A stretch of DNA of 64,000 bases from Candidatus Opimibacter skivensis. GTDB lineage: Bacteria; Bacteroidota; Bacteroidia; Chitinophagales; Saprospiraceae. The notes under the pieces were generated by a model. The model saw only the letters and a program-made list of their open reading frames with translations. It was not told the origin of the DNA and made no database searches. Below, piece after piece: positions 53,199 to 62,049 of this stretch (the stretch's first letter is position 1; the number at the start of each line of letters is the position of its first letter). The position numbers and the translations under genes were made by a program. The stretch spans positions 1-64,000 of the forward strand of contig JADKGY010000030.1 in assembly GCA_016722045.1 (NCBI GenBank), given 5' to 3'.

Positions 53199-54697
53199 GA
53201 TGCAGGCGGCGTTTGTGGTGGTCTGTCCCCTTCAGGACGAGGTCCCCTGTTGCGATTACGGTTACGATTATTCTTCTTTTTCTTTGGTTGACCCTGCGGT
53301 GTCGATCCATCTGTTGGCTTCACTGCACCTTGATCCTGCCTCTGTTGCTGCTGTCGTTGATCTGGTCTGGGTTGCTGAGGATCGCGTGGAGGTCTGGGCT
53401 GATTTTCGTCACGTCTTTGTCTAGGCTGATCATCACGCTTCGGTCTTTGCTGATTCTCATCTCTCGTTGGTCTCGGTTGATTATCATCACGTGGTGGCCT
53501 TGGCTTCTGATCATCACGACGAGGTCGATCGCTACGGTTCTGAGGTTGTTGCTGGCCAGAGGACTGAAAACCTTCTCTTTTCTCCCCGGGTTTGTTTTTC
53601 TTTTTATTACGCTTCTTTTTGTGATCAGGTAATTCAATCACGCCGGTCACATCTGCAAAGTCATATTTTTCTTCTTCAGCCACTATATCTTTTGGATCAA
53701 TGAGCTGATCAGGGAGTTGTCCTTTGAGATTCATGTCCTTGATCAACTTCACTCGCTCAAGAGGAAGAGCCACCATCGTGTTCCGTCCTCTTTCGACTTC
53801 GACAGAATAATAAAGAAGGCGTTTAAAAATATCCATCTTGATCAACGAAGCAGATCCTCCCTGGAATCGTATGACATCTACATCCTGCGGAAATTCTTCG
53901 ATAGCTTCCATGTAGGTATCAAGCTCATAATTCAGACAACATTTCAAGCGGCCGCACTGTCCGGAAAGTTTTGCCTGGTTGATAGAAAGATTTTGATATC
54001 GTGCAGCATGAGTATTCACAGATTTAAAATCCATAAGCCATGTCGAACAACACAATTCACGTCCACACGAACCAATACCTCCGATTCTCCCTGCCTCCTG
54101 GCGGGCACCAATCTGACGCATTTCAACCTTGACCTGAAATTCTTTCGCATATAATCTTACAAGTTCCCTAAAATCTACTCGACCTTCTGCTGTATAATAG
54201 AATGTTGCTTTCCGACCATCACCACGAAACTCGACATCTGATATTTTCATATCTAAACCCAACGTAGCGGATATGGCACGAGCCCGGACCATAGCACTTT
54301 TTTCCAGACGTCTGTATTCGTTGAGACGTTCAATATCCCGATCATTGGCAATTCGTATTACCGGAAACGTTATCGTTTGTTCCTTCGTCCGCTTTTTCTT
54401 CATCTGCAATCGAACGAGTTCACCTGTAAGTGAAACTTCACCGACATCATATCCGGTACCTGTATCGACGACAACAAAGTCTTTTGTCTGCGCAGGATGA
54501 GTTGGATGATTACGGAAAAATTCTTTTCGCGCTCCTTTTTTAAAACTGAGCTCGATGATATCAGTACCGGTAGGATCTTCAAAATCATATTCTGAAAGCC
54601 AATCGTAGGTATTCATTTTATTACAACCTCCTGTTGCACAGTGACCGTTGTTCTGACATCCACCCGGGGATCCGCTGCTGCAAGTAGCACATGCCAT
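53195..54697 (-). CDS. PSP1/RicT-family protein with Cys-rich head and long basic low-complexity tail
   Basis: The 500-residue protein opens with a Cys-rich stretch 'MACATCSSGSPGGCQNNGHC'. The PSP1 domain follows, with 'RAISATLGLDMKISDVEFRG', 'DFRELVRLYAKEFQVKVEMR', 'GIGSCGRELCCSTWLMDF' and 'SGQCGRLKCCLNYELDTY', matching RicT (YaaT). B. subtilis RicT with RicA/RicF acts with RNase Y in mRNA maturation and binds Fe-S clusters. Residues about 365-500 form a disordered tail of repeated Arg-Pro-x-Arg-Asp-(Asp/Glu)-Asn-Gln-type units and Asn/Arg pairs, suggestive of RNA binding. holB lies directly upstream (3-bp gap), as in B. subtilis. The gene overlaps lpdA by 4 bp. Confidence 0.9.
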   Translation of the reverse strand: MACATCSSGSPGGCQNNGHCATGGCNKMNTYDWLSEYDFEDPTGTDIIELSFKKGARKEFFRNHPTHPAQTKDFVVVDTGTGYDVGEVSLTGELVRLQMKKKRTKEQTITFPVIRIANDRDIERLNEYRRLEKSAMVRARAISATLGLDMKISDVEFRGDGRKATFYYTAEGRVDFRELVRLYAKEFQVKVEMRQIGARQEAGRIGGIGSCGRELCCSTWLMDFKSVNTHAARYQNLSINQAKLSGQCGRLKCCLNYELDTYMEAIEEFPQDVDVIRFQGGSASLIKMDIFKRLLYYSVEVERGRNTMVALPLERVKLIKDMNLKGQLPDQLIDPKDIVAEEEKYDFADVTGVIELPDHKKKRNKKKNKPGEKREGFQSSGQQQPQNRSDRPRRDDQKPRPPRDDNQPRPTRDENQQRPKRDDQPRQRRDENQPRPPRDPQQPRPDQRQQQQRQDQGAVKPTDGSTPQGQPKKKKNNRNRNRNRGPRPEGDRPPQTPPAS

Positions 54698-54700
54698 ATT

Positions 54701-55825
54701 CTATGTATTTATATGTTGAAGGCGATAAGCCGATAATGTATTCTTAATGGTAATGGTCAGAAATAACCAAAGTAGTTTTGTATTCGCATTTCTGGCGATT
54801 TTCTCATAACCGCTTTGCATTCCCTGTACAACCTGTTGCCATACTACAGGATTAAAATGTTCATTCATGTATTTAAACATTTCTCTGCTACCTGTCTGAT
54901 GACTGTAGATATTCCGATCTGAATTTTCATGAAGAATCTCGCGAACAGACGCGATTGCATACAGTAAAAACTGTTTTTGCTCCTCTTTTTCAAGTCCTGC
55001 CATTCTGGTTGTCCAGGTGACGATTTCGTTTGGCTTTCTGTTCAGTATTGTCCGGAACCATGCAGTCAGCTCTTCTTTTAAATTGACTATCGAATTCCTG
55101 GCCAGGGCCATAGCTGTACCCATATCATTGACGGATTCCAGAGTGATTTGTTCAGCTTGCCGGGCATCTGTATGATACAGATTGATAAGCAATGAATTTA
55201 TTTCAGTGGCAGATATTGGCGGGAAAAAAAATTGCATGCATCGTGATCTAATTGTCGGCAGGATTTGTTCACGCTGATTTGTCACCAGTATGAAATATGT
55301 TTGCGCCGGAGGCTCTTCGATCATCTTTAGTAACCGGTTTCCTTCCTTAGCGAGAAACTGACTCATCCAGATGATCAGTACTTTATTGCCACCTTCAAAA
55401 GATTCATAGCTTAGATTGGTCGTGACCTGTTCAATGTCTTCTTTGTGAATGTCAACTTGTTTGCCTTCGACATCGCTGAATTGAGTCCATTGAAAGACAT
55501 TCATCCATGGATTGGCACCAATGGCTTCACGCCAGGCATCATAATATTCAATGCTCAGGGATTTAGATCCGGCTAACGGAAGAAGAAAATGCAGATCCGG
55601 ATGAATTAATTTTTGGGCCCTGTTGCAGGAAGGGCATTTTCTGCAGGCTTTACCATATACGGGTGTACTACAAAGGATATCATTTGCAAGTGAAAGGGCG
55701 CCCGGCAGGATACCTGAACCGGGTTCACCATACAGGAGGATAGCATGAGGTAATTTACCCTGCTGAAGGACGGTATCCCATTGCTGACGGACAGCGGGCT
55801 GGCCAAATGTGTCTAATAGTCTCAT
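54701..55825 (-). CDS. holB: DNA polymerase III delta' subunit (clamp-loader)
   Basis: The 374-residue protein starts 'MRLLDTFGQPAVRQQWDTVL' and has a degenerate P-loop 'LLYGEPGSGILPGALSLAND', in which the Walker Lys is missing, as expected for delta', which does not hydrolyse ATP. A Cys cluster 'CRKCPSCNRAQKLIHPDLHF' fits a zinc site. 'VLIIWMSQFLAKEGNRLLKM' with 'IEEPPAQTYFILVTNQ' and 'LPTIRSRCMQFFF' form the delta' core. It loads the sliding clamp with DnaX and HolA. It is the first gene of the holB-ricT-lpdA group. Confidence 0.93.
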   Translation of the reverse strand: MRLLDTFGQPAVRQQWDTVLQQGKLPHAILLYGEPGSGILPGALSLANDILCSTPVYGKACRKCPSCNRAQKLIHPDLHFLLPLAGSKSLSIEYYDAWREAIGANPWMNVFQWTQFSDVEGKQVDIHKEDIEQVTTNLSYESFEGGNKVLIIWMSQFLAKEGNRLLKMIEEPPAQTYFILVTNQREQILPTIRSRCMQFFFPPISATEINSLLINLYHTDARQAEQITLESVNDMGTAMALARNSIVNLKEELTAWFRTILNRKPNEIVTWTTRMAGLEKEEQKQFLLYAIASVREILHENSDRNIYSHQTGSREMFKYMNEHFNPVVWQQVVQGMQSGYEKIARNANTKLLWLFLTITIKNTLSAYRLQHINT

Positions 55826-55836
55826 CCCTGACTAGG

Positions 55837-56316
55837 TCAGGTGGACTCAATCCATCGTAAGATCTGATCATCAAGAGGTGAGGTCTCCGGTGAAAATACA
55901 TGCTCTAATTCCCCTTTAGGACTGATCGCGTATTTTTGAAAATTCCATGTTACCTCACTGTCTGTTACCTCATTTAAGGCTTTGTCCGTCAGCCATTGAT
56001 ATAATGGATGAACAGGTTTTGACCTGATATTTATCTTTTTACTCAATGGAAAAGTTACCTGGAACATGGTCTGACAGAAAGAAAGTATCTCTTCCTCCTG
56101 ACCTGGTTCCTGGCCACCGAAATCATTGCAAGGGCAGCCTATGATGGCTATTGAATCTTTATGATGCCTGTACAATTCTTCCAGCAGTTCGTATTGCGGT
56201 GTAAAATCACATTCTGATGCCACATTGACTATCATCAGTTTTTTACCCCGGAATTGATCTAACCTGAGTTCTTTTCCATTGATGCCCTCGATGCAGATAT
56301 TGTGGATCGATGCCAC
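55837..56316 (-). CDS. Glutathione peroxidase-like thiol peroxidase
   Basis: The roughly 159-residue product has the GPx fold motifs 'MIVNVASECDFTPQYELLEE' (active Cys; the usual Gly after it is Asp), 'GCPCNDFGGQEPGQEEEI' and 'VTWNFQKYAISPKGELEHVF', i.e. Cys-Gln-Trp-Asn of the catalytic site. Bacterial members mostly use thioredoxin to reduce peroxides. There is no signal peptide, so it is cytoplasmic. The ORF can begin at TTG 56319 or GTG 56316; neither has a strong ribosome site. It lies 11 bp upstream of holB on the same strand and may share its transcript. Confidence 0.88.
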   Translation of the reverse strand: MASIHNICIEGINGKELRLDQFRGKKLMIVNVASECDFTPQYELLEELYRHHKDSIAIIGCPCNDFGGQEPGQEEEILSFCQTMFQVTFPLSKKINIRSKPVHPLYQWLTDKALNEVTDSEVTWNFQKYAISPKGELEHVFSPETSPLDDQILRWIEST

Positions 56317-56520
56317 CAATTCAATTATTTATGATTGGTAAAAATAATCAATTTATACGAGGGAGCTCTTTATGACCATAAGCTAAAATCAGGTAAGGAT
56401 AATTTATTGAATTGATCTTCTGCTGATATGGGAATCCCTAAAAAACCATTCTCAATTCGAATTCCACAAGTGAGTGTATATAACTACTTGTAGGTGCTCA
56501 TAATCAATACCTTAGGACAG

Positions 56521-56580
56521 GCACACCTAAGTGTGGCACACCTAAGTGTGGCACACCTAGGTGTGGCACACTGTAGTGCA
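56521..56580. repeat. Four 15-bp palindromic units upstream of the PaaY-like gene
   Basis: Units GCACACCTAAGTGTG (56521, 56536), GCACACCTAGGTGTG (56551) and a diverged GCACACTGTAGTGCA (56566) repeat without spacer; the core CACACCTAGGTGTG is a perfect palindrome. Same 15-bp period and similar GTGGCAC core as the element at 40901-40945. The rest of the gap 56317-56520 is AT-rich with no gene. Confidence 0.85.
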
Positions 56581-56595
56581 CTTCATTTCTCTCAC

Positions 56596-56603
56596 TACCT
56601 TTG
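56596..56603 (+). promoter_or_regulatory. Bacteroidota -7 box upstream of the PaaY-like gene
   Basis: TACCTTTG matches TAnnTTTG, 24 bp before the ATG at 56627 and 16 bp after the 15-bp repeats. No -33 TTG was found. It lies inside the longer frame starting at 56561 and so supports the 56627 start. Confidence 0.5.
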
Positions 56604-56626
56604 TATCCCATAAATGCCTGAATCTC

Positions 56627-57220
56627 ATGATCTACCGCTTTGGTGACCATATCCCCGTAATTGACCCCTCCTCTTTTGTCCATCCATTAGCCGCTGTAAC
56701 CGGCAATGTGATCATAGGAAAGAATGTCTATGTCGGACCGGGTGCCGCTATTCGAGGAGACTGGGGTGGCATCGTGATTGAGGACGGATGCAATGTTCAG
56801 GAAAACTGTACAATCCATATGTTTCCGGGTTTAATAGTGAGGCTATTGGAAGGCGCTCATATCGGCCATGGAGCTGTCATTCATGGGGCTGTGATAGGTA
56901 AAAATTGCCTGATCGGAATGAATTCTGTGATCATGGATGAGGTGGTCCTCGGCGAGGAATGCATCATCGGCGCCCTCACTTTTGTAAAAGCTAAAGAGAT
57001 TATCCCCCGCAGAAGCCTTGTTGCCGGCAATCCGGGCAAAATCATAAAAGAAGTTACAGATGAAATGATCGCCTGGAAAACGGAAGGAACTAAACTTTAT
57101 CAGCAACTGCCGGATCAATGTTTCAATACATTGCGGCCTGTTCTGCCTTTGATCAGTCCGGATGATCACCATAGTCAAACTCATGAGCACACGCCTCAGT
57201 ATAAACCGTGGAAATCATGA
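56627..57220 (+). CDS. paaY: Gamma-carbonic-anhydrase-like hexapeptide protein, PaaY family
   Basis: The 197-residue left-handed beta-helix protein contains 'GKNVYVGPGAAIRGDWGGIV', 'NVQENCTIHMFPGLIVRLLE', 'GAHIGHGAVIHGAVIGKNCL' with 'IGMNSVIMDEVVLGEECIIG', and 'IIPRRSLVAGNPGKIIKEVT'. Three His residues (H in TIHM, HIGHG) fit the gamma-CA zinc site. PaaY is a thioesterase/CA-like helper of phenylacetate degradation. The nearby paaZ and enoyl-CoA hydratase genes support this reading; gamma-CA of other function cannot be excluded. Confidence 0.82.
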   Translation: MIYRFGDHIPVIDPSSFVHPLAAVTGNVIIGKNVYVGPGAAIRGDWGGIVIEDGCNVQENCTIHMFPGLIVRLLEGAHIGHGAVIHGAVIGKNCLIGMNSVIMDEVVLGEECIIGALTFVKAKEIIPRRSLVAGNPGKIIKEVTDEMIAWKTEGTKLYQQLPDQCFNTLRPVLPLISPDDHHSQTHEHTPQYKPWKS

Positions 57221-57312
57221 AGAATAGAACAGTGTCTCTTATACGTCGAACGTAGCGCCACTAAATCCTTATTTTGCAGTCCGATATTTTAACGTCCTTT
57301 AATTCCAGATTC

Positions 57313-59706
57313 ATGAAATCCTTTAGTTTATTTTTTCTTACTCTTTTTTGCCTCCTCCTCAGCACTTCTGCTTCCTTCAGCCAACTCAACATGACATTGC
57401 AGGACAGCATGGATTATAATGTTGGCGTTAATGATGTCTGCGGATGGGTAGCCCCTGATGGGAAAGAATATGCCCTCGTTGGTCTGAATACGGGTGTTTC
57501 AATCGTTGCCATCGATAGTACGCCGATCAAAGAAGTGGCCTTTGTACCCGGAGTCGATAATTTGTGGCGCGACATCAATACATTCGGTCATTATGCCTAT
57601 GTAAGTTCTGAGGCACATATCGGTTTGTTGATCATCGATCTTCAATATCTTCCCGATTCAGTCCATTATCACTCATGGTTTGGTATGTGTCCGACGCCAA
57701 ACGGTAACCAACAATTTCAAAAGGCCCATTCACTCAACATAGATGAAAATGGAATTCTTTATCTCAATGGAAGTAATCTCAATTCCGGAGGGTGTCTTTT
57801 GGTCGATGTGAAAACAGATCCTGAAAATCCGGTTTGCCTTGGATATGCTCCTGCGTCATATTCTCACGACAGCTATGCGAGAGACAGTATTTTATACAGT
57901 GCTGAAATCTATGCAGGCAATGCATCCATTTATGACATTCATGATATCAACAATATTACCTTACTGGGTCAGGTCAAGACACCGAGTGAATTCACCCACA
58001 ACATTTCTCTTTCGGCAGATAGCCATTATATGTTTACGACTGATGAGCGGCCCAATTCATATGTGGCCTCATATGATATCAGCGACAAAACAAATATCAA
58101 AGAGCTTGATCGATTCAGACAAGCTGCCGTTGAAGGACACGGATCAATTGTACACAATGTATTTACATGGCAGAACTGGCTGGTGCTGGCGTATTATTCG
58201 AGCGGCACATTGATCGTTGATGCTTCACGACCTGATAATTTAATTGAAGTTGGAAATTTTGATTCCTTTATCGGTGCAGATGGTGGCTATGAAGGTGTAT
58301 GGGGTGCTTATGTTGACCTTCCTTCGCATAAAATTCTGGCATCCGATAGGTCAAATGGCCTGTTTGTTTTTATCCCAAATTATGTACGTGCAGCATTCCT
58401 GGAAGGGACAGTGATCGATTCCATAACCGGACTTCCAATTTTAGGAGCAAAAGTGTCTATTCAAAGTGATGAAATTATTTTACCTCAAATCACACCTCTT
58501 GATGGCACATTTAAAACGGGTAAAGCGGTACCTGGTATCTATTCCATTGTCATTGAAAAAGAAGGTTATTATACTAAAACCATTCCGACAAATTTTGTGA
58601 ATGGTGATATTCTTACGCCTGTTATTAAACTAAGGATAAGACCTCTATATGCATTCTCAGGCTCCGTAATAAATAACCAAAACCAAGGTATTCCATTTGC
58701 TAAAGTGGCAATTTATGGTGATGGCGGAACCTATACTACAACAGCTGATGCGAATGGTGATTTTCTCATGCCTGCAGTATATTCAGGTGTGTACGAAGTT
58801 CAGGCCGGAGTGTGGGGACAAACGGTGCATACCCAGATTACGCTTGATGCTCCGCAGAGTCTGGACCTTACAGTAGAAAATGGATATAGAGACAATTTTG
58901 ATGTTGATCTGGGCTGGGTGATTTCAGGTAATGCAACTGAAGGCCAATGGCAGCGCGGTATACCGACCGCACAAAGTTTATTCAGTATGTATGATTGTAG
59001 TCCGGGCACTGATTCACCAAATGATGTGGGACAATTTTCGTTTTCTACGGGCGTGTCTACCACAACTGATGTCCTCAATGATGAAGTCAGTGGCGGATCA
59101 ACATTTATCACATCACCTGAGATGAATATTGATTCCATTTCTTTCCCCATTCTTTCATTCGATTATTGGTTATGCGAATATCCGCCAAATCAATACATAG
59201 GATTTAAAGTCTGGTTGGCTAATGAAACGGACACAATACTCCTTAGTCAGTTTTCCAATCCGGCAACGAACGGAACATGGTTAACCTTTTTATCCAATCT
59301 TGACATTGAAGGCATGTCAGGCCATAACAAAATTATTTTCGAAGCTACAGACACTACTTCAGGAACTGCTGATTACACTTTAAAAGTTTTGGTTGATAAT
59401 TTTAAATTGGTATCCATCCTGGACGGAACTCATGAAGAACAGATTAAAACAAAACACTTTCTTGTCTACCCTAATCCGGTCAGTGGCTCTTCCATTTATC
59501 TGAAACCTGAAAATGGCATTCAGGGTAATCAGTTAACCTTGTCCATCAGTGACATTCAGGGCAGGATTATTTCTTCACAACAACTTTCGAAGACAGAAGC
59601 TGAAGCAGGAATTAATCATTCTCTTGATGATGGGATTTATTTCATGCAATGGAAGACGGAGAAAGGAGAATATGGCGTTGAAAAAATTGTGGTTGTGAAA
59701 AATTGA
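57313..59706 (+). CDS. Choice-of-anchor B T9SS type A protein
   Basis: From the ATG at 57313 there is a signal peptide ('FFLTLFCLLLSTSASFSQ'). A propeller-like LVIVD/choice-of-anchor B domain follows (about 20-360, 'VCGWVAPDGKEYALVGLNTG', 'WRDINTFGHYAYVSSEAH', 'AYVDLPSHKILASDRSNGLF'), then two carboxypeptidase-regulatory-like beta domains (about 375-530, 'LEGTVIDSITGLPILGAKVS', 'FSGSVINNQNQGIPFAKVAI') and a cleaved-adhesin/jelly-roll-like domain ('DNFDVDLGWVISGNATEGQW'). It ends in a T9SS tail 'FLVYPNPVSGSSIYLKP', 'GVEKIVVVKN'. It separates paaY from paaZ. Surface protein of unknown ligand; its place in a degradation cluster is odd. Confidence 0.9.
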   Translation: MKSFSLFFLTLFCLLLSTSASFSQLNMTLQDSMDYNVGVNDVCGWVAPDGKEYALVGLNTGVSIVAIDSTPIKEVAFVPGVDNLWRDINTFGHYAYVSSEAHIGLLIIDLQYLPDSVHYHSWFGMCPTPNGNQQFQKAHSLNIDENGILYLNGSNLNSGGCLLVDVKTDPENPVCLGYAPASYSHDSYARDSILYSAEIYAGNASIYDIHDINNITLLGQVKTPSEFTHNISLSADSHYMFTTDERPNSYVASYDISDKTNIKELDRFRQAAVEGHGSIVHNVFTWQNWLVLAYYSSGTLIVDASRPDNLIEVGNFDSFIGADGGYEGVWGAYVDLPSHKILASDRSNGLFVFIPNYVRAAFLEGTVIDSITGLPILGAKVSIQSDEIILPQITPLDGTFKTGKAVPGIYSIVIEKEGYYTKTIPTNFVNGDILTPVIKLRIRPLYAFSGSVINNQNQGIPFAKVAIYGDGGTYTTTADANGDFLMPAVYSGVYEVQAGVWGQTVHTQITLDAPQSLDLTVENGYRDNFDVDLGWVISGNATEGQWQRGIPTAQSLFSMYDCSPGTDSPNDVGQFSFSTGVSTTTDVLNDEVSGGSTFITSPEMNIDSISFPILSFDYWLCEYPPNQYIGFKVWLANETDTILLSQFSNPATNGTWLTFLSNLDIEGMSGHNKIIFEATDTTSGTADYTLKVLVDNFKLVSILDGTHEEQIKTKHFLVYPNPVSGSSIYLKPENGIQGNQLTLSISDIQGRIISSQQLSKTEAEAGINHSLDDGIYFMQWKTEKGEYGVEKIVVVKN

Positions 59707-59778
59707 AGTGGAATAATTAAAAACACTTCATTTATTATTAAACCATCAAAACTCAAATCTCAATAATCTAAAGGATCT

Positions 59779-61827
59779 GTGGGAACACAATTATTAGAAA
59801 ATTATATTCAGGGCAAATGGGAGGCTGGTGATGGTAAGGAAACCACATTACTTCATGCTATTCATGGCAACCCTGTAGCACGCTCGAATTCAGGTGGCGT
59901 TGACTTTGCTTCCATTCTCGAGTATGGCCGAAAAGTAGGCGGACCTCCTCTGCGTAAAATGACCTTTCACGAAAGAGGAAGGATGATCAAATCACTCGCC
60001 CTGTATCTTCACGAACGAAGAGAAAAATATTATCCGATTAGCTATCAGACAGGTGCTACAAAAGCAGACAGTTGGATTGATATCGAGGGAGGTATTGGCA
60101 ATTTGTTTTCAAATGCAAGTTTGCGTCGTCGCTTTCCTGATCTCCCTTATCATGTAGATGGTGAAGCCATACAATTATCGAAAACCGGAAATTTCATTGG
60201 CCATCACATCATGGTACCCAGACAGGGAATCGCGATTCATATCAATGCCTTCAATTTTCCCATCTGGGGGATGCTTGAAAAAATAGCAGTTAATCTTCTT
60301 GCAGGAGTGCCTGCGCTAGTGAAACCCGCAACACTATCATCCTATGTTGCTGAGGCTATGTTTCGTGACATCATTGCTTCCGGCATACTTCCAGAAGGCG
60401 CTGTACAATTGCTTATAGGTTCTGCTCATGGTATTTTAGATAGTGTGCAGTCACAGGATCTTGTGACATTCACTGGTTCTGCTTCGACGGGCCTGCAACT
60501 CAAAGCACATCCAAGAATAATTTCAGAAGCAGTTCCATTCAATCTTGAAGCTGATTCACTTAACTGCACTGTACTGGGTGAAGACGCGGTGCCCGGCACG
60601 CCTGAGTTTGAGCTTTTTGTAAAAGAAGTGCGCAAAGAAATGACGACAAAGTGCGGACAACGATGCACGGGAATTCGTCGCGCATTAGTGCCTGCTGCGT
60701 TATTGGATGATGTTCAGATTGCACTTGGAAAAGCACTTTCTCAAACAACGATTGGTGACCCAAATGTTGAAGGTGTGCGCATGGGAGCTCTGGCCGGAAA
60801 ATCTCAAGTAGAAGAAGTACGAAACCAGATCAAAAAATTATTGAAGGAATCTTCGATTGCGTATGGAGATATTGATCATGTTGAATTAGTCGGAGCGGAT
60901 GCGACTAAGGGCGCTTTCTTTTCTCCGGTATTATTAGTCAATGAACATCCATTGACATCTGTATTAGTTCATGAAGTTGAAGCTTTTGGTCCTGTGTGTA
61001 CCTTGATGCCCTACAAAAATCTTAATGAAGCTATCGAAATATCAAAGATGGGTAAGGGTTCATTATGCTCATCCATTACCACACATGATGATCATAGCGC
61101 GAAACAATTTGTAATAGGTGCCGCTTCACATCATGGACGAATATTGGTACTCAATCGTGACTGCGCGAAAGAAAATACAGGCCACGGCTCACCACTTCCT
61201 ATGCTTACACATGGAGGTCCGGGCAGAGCAGGTGGAGGAGAAGAGATGGGCGGCATGCGGGGAGTACTGCATTATCTGCAACGATGCGCGATTCAGGGTA
61301 CACCTACAACTATTACTGAGATTACATCTGCATATCAATACGGAGGACAATACAAAGATCCGGGCCAACATCCATTCAGAAAATATTTTGAAGATCTGCA
61401 GATCGGTGATACCATTATTACACACAAACGTACGATCACTGAAGCGGACATTGTCAATTTTGCCAATGTGAGCTGGGATCATTTTTATGCACACACTGAT
61501 GCAACATCACTTGAAGGGACAATATTTACACAACGTGTTGCACACGGATATTTTGTTCTGTCTATGGCTGCAGGTTTATTTGTTGACCCCGGCAAAGGAC
61601 CTGTCATACTCAATTATGGACTTGAAGAATGCCGTTTCACAAAACCAGTTTATCCGGGAATGACACTTGGTGTGCGATTAAGTGTGAAAGAGAAACTTCC
61701 TGTTGATCCAAAAGACGAAGACGATATTCCAAAAGGGATTGTAAAATTTCTCGTTGACGTTTATGATGAAACAGGGGAGACTGTGGCTATTGCAACTATT
61801 TTAACTATGGTGAAGAAAAAGGCCTAG
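59779..61827 (+). CDS. paaZ: Bifunctional oxepin-CoA hydrolase / aldehyde dehydrogenase PaaZ
   Basis: The 682-residue fusion starts at GTG (59779). Residues 1-520 are an aldehyde dehydrogenase with 'NAFNFPIWGMLEKIAVNLLA', 'VTFTGSASTGLQLKAHPR' and the catalytic-Cys region 'TTKCGQRCTGIRRALV'. Residues about 540-680 are a MaoC-like hydratase with 'RTITEADIVNFANVSWDHFY' and 'AHTDATSLEGTIFTQRVAHG'. PaaZ opens the oxepin-CoA ring and oxidises the semialdehyde in phenylacetate breakdown. Length and domain order match E. coli PaaZ. The monooxygenase genes paaABCDE and the ligase paaK are not in the window. Confidence 0.95.
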   Translation: MGTQLLENYIQGKWEAGDGKETTLLHAIHGNPVARSNSGGVDFASILEYGRKVGGPPLRKMTFHERGRMIKSLALYLHERREKYYPISYQTGATKADSWIDIEGGIGNLFSNASLRRRFPDLPYHVDGEAIQLSKTGNFIGHHIMVPRQGIAIHINAFNFPIWGMLEKIAVNLLAGVPALVKPATLSSYVAEAMFRDIIASGILPEGAVQLLIGSAHGILDSVQSQDLVTFTGSASTGLQLKAHPRIISEAVPFNLEADSLNCTVLGEDAVPGTPEFELFVKEVRKEMTTKCGQRCTGIRRALVPAALLDDVQIALGKALSQTTIGDPNVEGVRMGALAGKSQVEEVRNQIKKLLKESSIAYGDIDHVELVGADATKGAFFSPVLLVNEHPLTSVLVHEVEAFGPVCTLMPYKNLNEAIEISKMGKGSLCSSITTHDDHSAKQFVIGAASHHGRILVLNRDCAKENTGHGSPLPMLTHGGPGRAGGGEEMGGMRGVLHYLQRCAIQGTPTTITEITSAYQYGGQYKDPGQHPFRKYFEDLQIGDTIITHKRTITEADIVNFANVSWDHFYAHTDATSLEGTIFTQRVAHGYFVLSMAAGLFVDPGKGPVILNYGLEECRFTKPVYPGMTLGVRLSVKEKLPVDPKDEDDIPKGIVKFLVDVYDETGETVAIATILTMVKKKA

Positions 61828-62040
61828 TGCAGGGTGCAGGGTGCAGGGTGCAGGGTGCAGGGTGCAGGGTGCAGGGCGCAGAGCGCGGAGCGCGGAGAGC
61901 ATGGAGCAAAATATTATTTATCTTGAACAGCCAAAAATCTCAAATCTCAAATCTCAAATCTCAAATCTCAAATCTCAAATCTCAAATCTCAAATCTCAAA
62001 TCTCAAATCTCAAATCTTAAATCTTAAATCTTAAATCCAA
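61828..62040 (+). repeat. Two 7-bp tandem repeat tracts between paaZ and the hydratase gene
   Basis: GTGCAGG heptamers (about seven, 61829-61880) begin at the paaZ stop and decay into GAGCGCG variants. After a short spacer, about fourteen CAAATCT heptamers (61938-62035) run to 15 bp before the next ATG. A 66-residue ORF across them is repeat translation. No terminator or promoter is seen, so the operon probably reads through. Confidence 0.92.
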
Positions 62041-62049
62041 AATTGTTTC

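Noticed and set aside
53197..53703. Plus-strand ORFs over the RicT tail
   Set aside because: Antisense shadows of the repetitive Arg/Pro-rich coding region.
61827..62027. 66-residue ORF 'MQGAGCRVQGAGCRVQG...'
   Set aside because: It is a translation of the GTGCAGG and CAAATCT tandem repeats; no start signal, no composition typical of a protein.
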